From Agaricus subrufescens (Eukaryota; Basidiomycota; Agaricomycetes; Agaricales; Agaricaceae): a stretch of DNA of 64,000 bases. The stretch is from NCBI GenBank assembly GCA_029945375.1, contig CM057059.1, forward strand, positions 2,604,001-2,668,000, in the 5' to 3' direction. Positions 58,331-64,000 of the stretch are shown here, one piece after another. The notes beneath the pieces are model-generated. The model made no database searches. It was not told the DNA's origin and saw nothing but the letters and a program-made list of their open reading frames with translations. The number at the start of each line of letters is the position of its first letter. Position 1 is the stretch's first letter. Made by a program: the position numbers and the translations under genes.

Positions 58331-60540
58331 ATGGGCTCCAAGAGCACAGCTGCTCAAGAAGATGATCCTATATCTCAGCCTAGTGCTGAAGATGGTGCCG
58401 TTCAATCTCCTGACTTAAGATTCCAAGAGAGCAAGATTATGTGGGTTTCATTACTTCTGTGCAAAAATATGCTGTTCATTTCGGGCTTTAGCCGCCGCGT
58501 TGACTGGCGGATGCTTCCTCTCTTGGGTTTGTTGTACGCTATTGCGTTGATAGATAGGACCAACCTTGGAATTGCTCGTGCTGCTGGCATGGATCGCGAT
58601 CTCGTATGTTCCCCCCTATCTTTTGTAACTTTGAATTAGCATTCACTTTGCAATGGTGTCTTCGTTTGGTTTTTACCTTTAGCACCTCAATCATGGGTCT
58701 CGCTACAGCATCGTCTCTCTCGTCTATTTCATTCCTTATATAATCCTGTGCGTATCTTTTACTATCTTAAGATAGCTAGCTTTGGAACGTCACTCAGATT
58801 TAATGATGATCTAGGCAGTTTCCCAGCAACGTTATCCTCCGAAAAGTCGGAGTGACCAACTGGTTGACGTTCTGTGTTGTATCATGGGGTATAGTTCAGC
58901 TCGCGATGGGATTTGTGTCTTCTTGGAAATATTTGGCGCTTTGTAGAGTACTCCTCGGTGCTTTTGAAGTGGGTCCTTAAAGGTTGAACCGAGATGTCTA
59001 GCTCAAAAGTCCGTTTAGGCAGGGTTCTTTCCTGGATTAGTGTTTGTGATTACTACTTGGTGTGATCGTTCTCCATGGCTTTGAGGGCATATCAAGTCTC
59101 ATTGCCAAACTTCAGGTACACCCGGCATGAAGTACAGAAACGGTATTTCTTCAAAATCTTTGCATACCCTGGAGTTAATTTTTGCTTGTCATTTGCCGGC
59201 ACGTTCGCTGGAATGTGAAGATTGGGCGCCTTCTACGTCGTATCAATTCTGATTGGAGGTTTCAGCCCCATCTTTGCTTACGTTTTGACGTTTCTGGGTG
59301 GAAAACAGGGTATCCCAGCATGGGCCTGGATTTTTGTGAGTTGTTTTTTTTATATTGTTTCACGTCAAAAGGTTTATTCTTGTAGATCGTCGAAGGGGCT
59401 ATTACTATTTTGTTCGGTATTATCTCGTGGTTCTTCATCCCTGAATTTCCGGACCAGAATAAATTTCTGACTGAAGAAGAGACGAACGTGGTTCTAGCAC
59501 GCGTTGAGAGGGACCGTGGAGATTCTATTCCTGATGCACTCACCGTAAAAAAGGTGTTGTTGCATCTACGAGATTGGAAAATGTGGGCTTTTGGTGAGTG
59601 ATTTTATTCTGCCGTAGAGGAGAGTCGCTGATGTCAACTATCTCCGTGACACGGCAGCGATCATGTATTTCTGTGCGACAGTACCCGCATATGCAATTGG
59701 GTGAGCGATACAAGCGGTCATTGTACGCATTACGCTACTGATAATATATCCCCCGAAGGTTCTTCATCACGATCATTCTTAGATCAATGGGATGGTCTGT
59801 TGCCAATTCATTGTTGCTGGTGAGTAGGTACGGCATATTTTCATGCTACTTCTTAATATCACCTCTTCAGAGTGCGCCTCCGTATATCTTTGCGGTACGT
59901 AAACTGGATGACCTGAAATGGTGGTGGAATAGTTGACGTTATCACTAGGCAGCTTGTGTGATGTTTTTCGCTTGGCTGTCTGATAAGTACAAACAACGAG
60001 CAATCTTCATCTCGCTCCAGACCGGTATGACCCTACTTGGGTTATTCTTGACGGGTTTCGTGGACTCGGCATTTGTGAGATATGTTGGTAAGTGAAATCA
60101 GTTTCGCCTCAGTGATTTAAACTTAGGACCTGGCTGTTTAGGGATTTTTTTGGCTAATGGGGGTTCAGCAGGGTGTATTCCAGGCATCCTCGCGTATGTG
60201 AGTAAAGCGTCAAAGTTATCCCCATGTCAAATATTCTTAATATAGAACCCTTCTTTTTTCTTGACAGTCTGCGAATAATACGGTCTCCTACTCAAAACGT
60301 GCCGTTTCCACAGCGATGGTCGTCTCATTCGGAGGAGTAGGCGGTATTTTTGCAACCACCGTATTCCGCCAATCAGACTTCCCTCGTTATATACCTGGGA
60401 TCTATGCGAGCATCGCATGTCAGCTACTCCTCTTAATCTGCCTTGTTGGGACCACGATATATTTTAGACTGGAAAATCAGAAGGTTGGGCGGGGTTGTAG
60501 GGCCGAGGGGCAGGGAACTGATTTCGTGTATACTTTATAA
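58331..60540 (+). CDS. MFS transporter, allantoate permease (DAL5) / anion:cation symporter family, copy 1
   Basis: Plasma-membrane proton symporter expected to import an organic anion, vitamin or ureide such as allantoate, nicotinate or pantothenate. About 14 exons with very short introns; I followed the frame from start to stop without a disabling change. After a 40-residue soluble leader come RRVDWRMLPLLGLLYAIALI with DRTNLGIARAAGMDRDL (TM1 and the D-R-T/x-N-x-G signature). Next are RYSIVSLVYFIPYIIL, LQFPSNVILRKVGVTNWLTF (TM2-3, the P-S-N block), VSWGIVQLAMGFVSSWKYLA and LCRVLLGAFE, AGFFPGLVFVITTW, YTRHEVQKRLGAFYVVSILI, IISWFFIPEFPDQNKFLTEE and ERDRGDSIPDALTVKKVLLH. The C-half has ACVMFFAWLSDKYKQRAIF, NTVSYSKRAVSTAMVVSFGG and FPRYIPGIYASIACQLLLLI. 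Substrate unknown. In tandem with 61342-63602. Confidence 0.87.
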
Positions 60541-61341
60541 TTAGGATATTTGCGTGTCAGGGAGCGTGGGCGCAATTCCGATCTCTTGGACATCTTGCTA
60601 TAGCCTCTGTTACTAAATTCTTTTCTTTATGATCGATATCCCTTATGTCTCGTACTGAGGACACGACAATCTCACTGAAAATGGGTATTTGTGTTTTCGA
60701 CATATTGCAACGAGTTTGATCGGTTTTAGCGGAATGGGATCAGCATCTCTTTCTCCGCCACTAGCCTGGGACCACTGCTAACTGGGCACTTGGTTCGGTG
60801 GCTGAGTTTCATCCTTATGACTAACAACCTTTCTCGCTTTCGAACCAGAATTGTGACCATGGGGAGTTCTTCCGCAGGGATAAAGGTACACGATCATCCG
60901 ATACAATCTGAGACCCTCGTAGCCAACGTTTTGTGGTTTTTGGCAACAACGGTCGAGATCGGCATCACCATGTTTTTCCTACGGACTCCCCATGTCACTG
61001 TGCACCTGACAAGCAAAAGCACCATATGGTATGTGAGTACTTACGGCGATAATAAGAAGCTAGTACTTCTGGAACAACTTCCTGATAAAGTATCTTACGA
61101 ACTCTTTAACATAGGGTCAATTAAACAATCAGCAGATGCTTGTCTGATGTCAATGGGCCCGGACCCCTGCATAGAAAATGCCAAGAATGCCCCTTGAACC
61201 GTTGGCACCGACCAACATGTTCTTTCCGAAGCCCGGGATTTTGGTAGCCTGTATAAAAAAGTCGCGAGAAATTACCAGCCTCTCCGGCCGATCCCCTGCT
61301 CTCATTCTTGTGTGTCGTCTCCTCAGCGCCCCTTCCCATTA
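60541..61341. other. Spacer between the tandem permease genes
   Basis: About 800 bp with the 3' UTR of copy 1 and the promoter of copy 2. The open stretch at 60790-61197 shows no family resemblance. Confidence 0.4.
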
Positions 61342-63602
61342 TGCCAGCGGCCGATTACGAAAAGAACGGTTCGGAGTCGATTGTCCAGAATGAGTCCGAA
61401 AAGGCTTCCCTACACTCTACCTTACAAGCCACTGAAAACCAAGATGAGATCCGGTTCGAAAAGCGTACAATGTGAGTTTGCGTCCTTGCTTATCGCTGAC
61501 TACGCTCTGACTGGTCCTGTGTAGGCTTTTTATCGATTTTCGGATACTACCCCTCCTGGCTCTCCTATTCTCATTCTGCTTGATTGATAGAATCAACATG
61601 GGGGTTGCACTTACTGCCGGAATGGGTCCTGATCTGGTTAGTGTTGCCTTATCTCCCTTGTCTTCTGGGTCTGAATAGGAGCTATCGCCGCATATTAGCA
61701 ATTGTTAACACATAATCGATTCAACATTGTGTCGATGATATATTTCGTTCCGTACACCATTTTGTAAGCCTTGGCCTCTCATAACGAGTGGTCATGAGTA
61801 AACTAACCAAATCGACACCATTCTGCCAGTCAGCTTCCTGGAAATATCCTCCTCCGTGTATTCGGCCCTCGATATTGGCTCACTTTGAGTATCTTCGGTT
61901 GGGGCGTCGTGCAGCTCGGCATGGGTTTCGTCAACAACTGGGGTGAGCTTGCAGTGACTAGAGTCCTCTTGGGTGCATGTGAGGTATGCAACTTGTGGTT
62001 TAGAAGTCGTCTTTGTACTTACAGCCAAGCGAAGGCACCATTCCTGCCTGCACTACTTTTCCTTGTTTCGACTTGGTAAGCAGTGCTTTGTGTCCAATCG
62101 TGACTATTACCTAGACCGGTTTTCACAGGTATAAGAGGCATGAAGTGCAGACACGGTTCGTCAATCTCTAGATCAGTAAGTCCGAAAGCTGATTGATAAT
62201 TTTAGAATGTCTATTTTCTATGTGATATCCTTCACAATGGGCGGAATCGGCCCGATTCTTGCTTGGGCATTGAGTCAGCTTAATGGCAAACGCAATTTAG
62301 CGGGCTGGAGATGGATATTCGTCAGTCAGTTCACTCAATTTAAGCCTTAAAGACGCTCATATTATTCTGCAGATCATCGAGGGCGCTATCACAGTATCCC
62401 TCGCAATCTTGGCTTGGTTTTTCATTCCAGGATTTCCACACGAGAACAGGTTTTTGACTCAAAAAGAAACAGATCTCGTCCTTCGGAGAGTAGAACTAGA
62501 TCGAGGAGATTCTATGCCGGATCCTCTCACTGCGGCAAAGATTCTCCACCACTTAAAAGACTGGACTTTATGGGCATATGGTAAGTTTTCATCGAAGAAA
62601 ACTACAGAAATAGAGTTCCTGAGTCATTGCAAGGTGTCATGTTTTTCTGTACCATAATGCCAACCTGTAAGAAAGATTTCCGCCTACACGAGAGCAAGCA
62701 TCTTAAGTTTGTCTAGATGCCTTATCTATCTTCATCTCCATTATACTCAAAGGCATGGGCTGGTCTACAACCAAGGCCCTCCTCTTAGTGAGCTTGTCTT
62801 TTTTTTTATGATAGTCTCATCCTAACTTCATTTCCAAGAGTGCTCCGCCTTACGGTCCTCCAGTAAGTAGCACACCGACAACGTAGCGCGCAATCAACTT
62901 CTAATCCCTGACAGGTTCTTACCATTTTGCTTACCGCTTGGCTATCTGATAGAGTCAAGCACCGCAGTGGCTTTATTATCTTAAATTGCTTGATATGCAT
63001 CCTCGGACTATGCTTGACAGCTTTTGCCAAGCCAAACGAGGTCCGGTACTTTGGTATGCCTTACTTATCTACGAATATGCGCGAAATTGAACCGATTCGA
63101 TGTTGGCTAGGTACTTTCCTTATTAATATTGGAAATGGGGGTGCTTCAACGGGAATCCTCGCATACGTAGGTGCACATTCGGCTGATTTTTTCTCGTGCT
63201 CATGTGACGCCTACAGTCATCCAACAATGTAGTATCATACAGTAAACGGTAAAAACTTGCTTCTTCTTAGCTCGAATAGGTACTGATACGTTGCGTTAGG
63301 ACTGTCCAGTCCGCGGTGACAGTTATGCTTTCAGGAGTGTCGGGTATCATAGCCACAGTGGTATTTCGAACACAAGATGCTCCCCGGTACATTCCAGGTG
63401 TGTCACTATCCTCTCTCGTCCATTTTTATTGTCGTGTGTTAATTCGTTCTAAGGTATTTCTGTGGTCATTGCGAGTCAAATCCTTCTCTTGGTGACGGTG
63501 CTCGTTACCTCCTTCCACTTCTGGCGGCTGAATAAACTCTCGCGAGAGGGAAAGCGTTCAGAACCATTGGAAGGCCAACCCGGCTTCTTCTATACTCTGT
63601 GA
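61342..63602 (+). CDS. MFS transporter, DAL5 / anion:cation symporter family, copy 2
   Basis: Tandem paralogue of 58331-60540 with the same order of blocks and many short exons. The leader MPAADYEKNGSESIVQNESE is acidic. The core reads FRILPLLALLFSFCLIDRIN and MGVALTAGMGPDL, RFNIVSMIYFVPYTIL, PGNILLRVFGPRYWLTLSIF and GWGVVQLGMGFVNNWGELAV with TRVLLGACE. It continues with YKRHEVQTR, MSIFYVISFTMGGIGPILAW, ILAWFFIPGFPHENRFLTQK and ELDRGDSMPDPLTAAKILHH. The C-half has VLTILLTAWLSDRVKHRSGF, SSNNVVSYSKR, SGIIATVVFRTQDAPRYIPG and ends LEGQPGFFYTL, the usual family C-terminus. No in-frame stop or frameshift is needed to read it. Divergence in the membrane helices compared with copy 1 suggests an older duplication and possibly a different substrate. 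Confidence 0.87.
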
Positions 63603-64000
63603 GGTACTTCGAGCTTCGTGTGCCTTCAAAAACCTGTCCAGTATGCCCTGGACATGGATACCACCCCTGCTGATTGGATATATATGAAGAATCAAATAGA
63701 CTAGTATGTAAAGCTTAGTATGCCCACAATCATTATTGCTCTCAAGTTGAGGTTAAGGTTCAATCGTTCAGAGCTCAACGCTCGAAACAGGCTCTCAAAC
63801 TCGAGTCTGGCCCATGTCATCGGTAATCTCACCACACCCATTTGCCCCTCCACGGAGTTGAGGCCTGAATTGTCAGGGTTGAAGTCTGAAGCTTGAGGGC
63901 GGACTATACCGAACAGCTTGTTTGTCCGAAATATTGATGACGATGTCATTGCGATCAGCCTCATGTGTTTGCCTCTAGCATACATTCATGTTCCAGGCCT
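63603..64000. other. Downstream flank of the second permease
   Basis: 3' region after the permease stop. A minus-strand open stretch at 63701-63985 has no recognised similarity. Nothing else seen. Confidence 0.35.

Noticed and set aside
4755..63602. A biosynthetic gene cluster linking CPS, amine oxidase, PAL and permeases.
   Set aside because: These genes are spread over 59 kb and separated by ribosome-biogenesis, trafficking, RNA-binding and repair genes; no core synthase or pathway regulator is present.

Overview
The window reads as nuclear DNA of a filamentous basidiomycete, most likely an Agaricomycete mushroom. The genes are broken by many short GT-AG introns of about 45-70 nt and lie on both strands. 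The proteins are eukaryotic housekeeping families plus typically fungal ones: a TmpA-type membrane flavoprotein, a fungal PAL, an amadoriase-like FAD oxidase, CSC1, a PHO85-type cyclin and DAL5-type permeases. I see no rRNA, tRNA, CRISPR array or intact mobile element. All protein calls come from reading the translations by eye. Where full exon coordinates are given, the spliced lengths are exact multiples of three and end at a stop.

Layout. 1-2190 (-): TmpA-like oxidoreductase, cut by the window edge. 4755-8667 (+): arginine-specific carbamoyl-phosphate synthase large subunit, with a putative mitochondrial presequence. 8887-10706 (-): FAD-dependent amine oxidase. 11255-13656 (-): phenylalanine ammonia-lyase. 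14314-15170 (+): FCF1 (pre-rRNA processing), whose first coding exon appears to be the ATG alone. 17541-23714 (-): a very large acidic low-complexity protein. 26213-27126 (+): IMPACT/YigZ-domain protein. 28614-29473 (-) and 29635-30660 (+): RER1 and a D-glycerate 3-kinase, divergently transcribed. 33255-34312 (+): cyclin. 37566-39715 (+): Nab2-like CCCH zinc-finger protein.

40373-55824 is an unbroken run of six minus-strand genes: two tandem paralogous mitochondrial P-loop proteins, a CSC1/OSCA channel, an NFKBIL1-like protein, a small mitochondrial membrane protein and a BRCT-containing family X DNA polymerase. The polymerase is divergent from NMN adenylyltransferase (55964-57129, +). 58331-60540 and 61342-63602 (+) are tandem DAL5-family transporters.

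Several genes touch nitrogen metabolism (CPS, amine oxidase, PAL, two anion/ureide-type permeases). They are interspersed with housekeeping genes and I do not claim a functional cluster. The most unusual signals are architectural. They are an ATG-only exon in FCF1, consecutive 10-nt and 6-nt exons in RER1, 27- and 18-nt exons in the Nab2 homologue, and a tandem pair of P-loop proteins in which both Walker motifs depart from consensus. Gene-poor patches of 1.5-3.3 kb (15.2-17.5, 23.8-26.2, 27.1-28.6, 30.7-33.2 and 34.3-37.5 kb) separate the gene blocks and hold at most decayed coding remnants.
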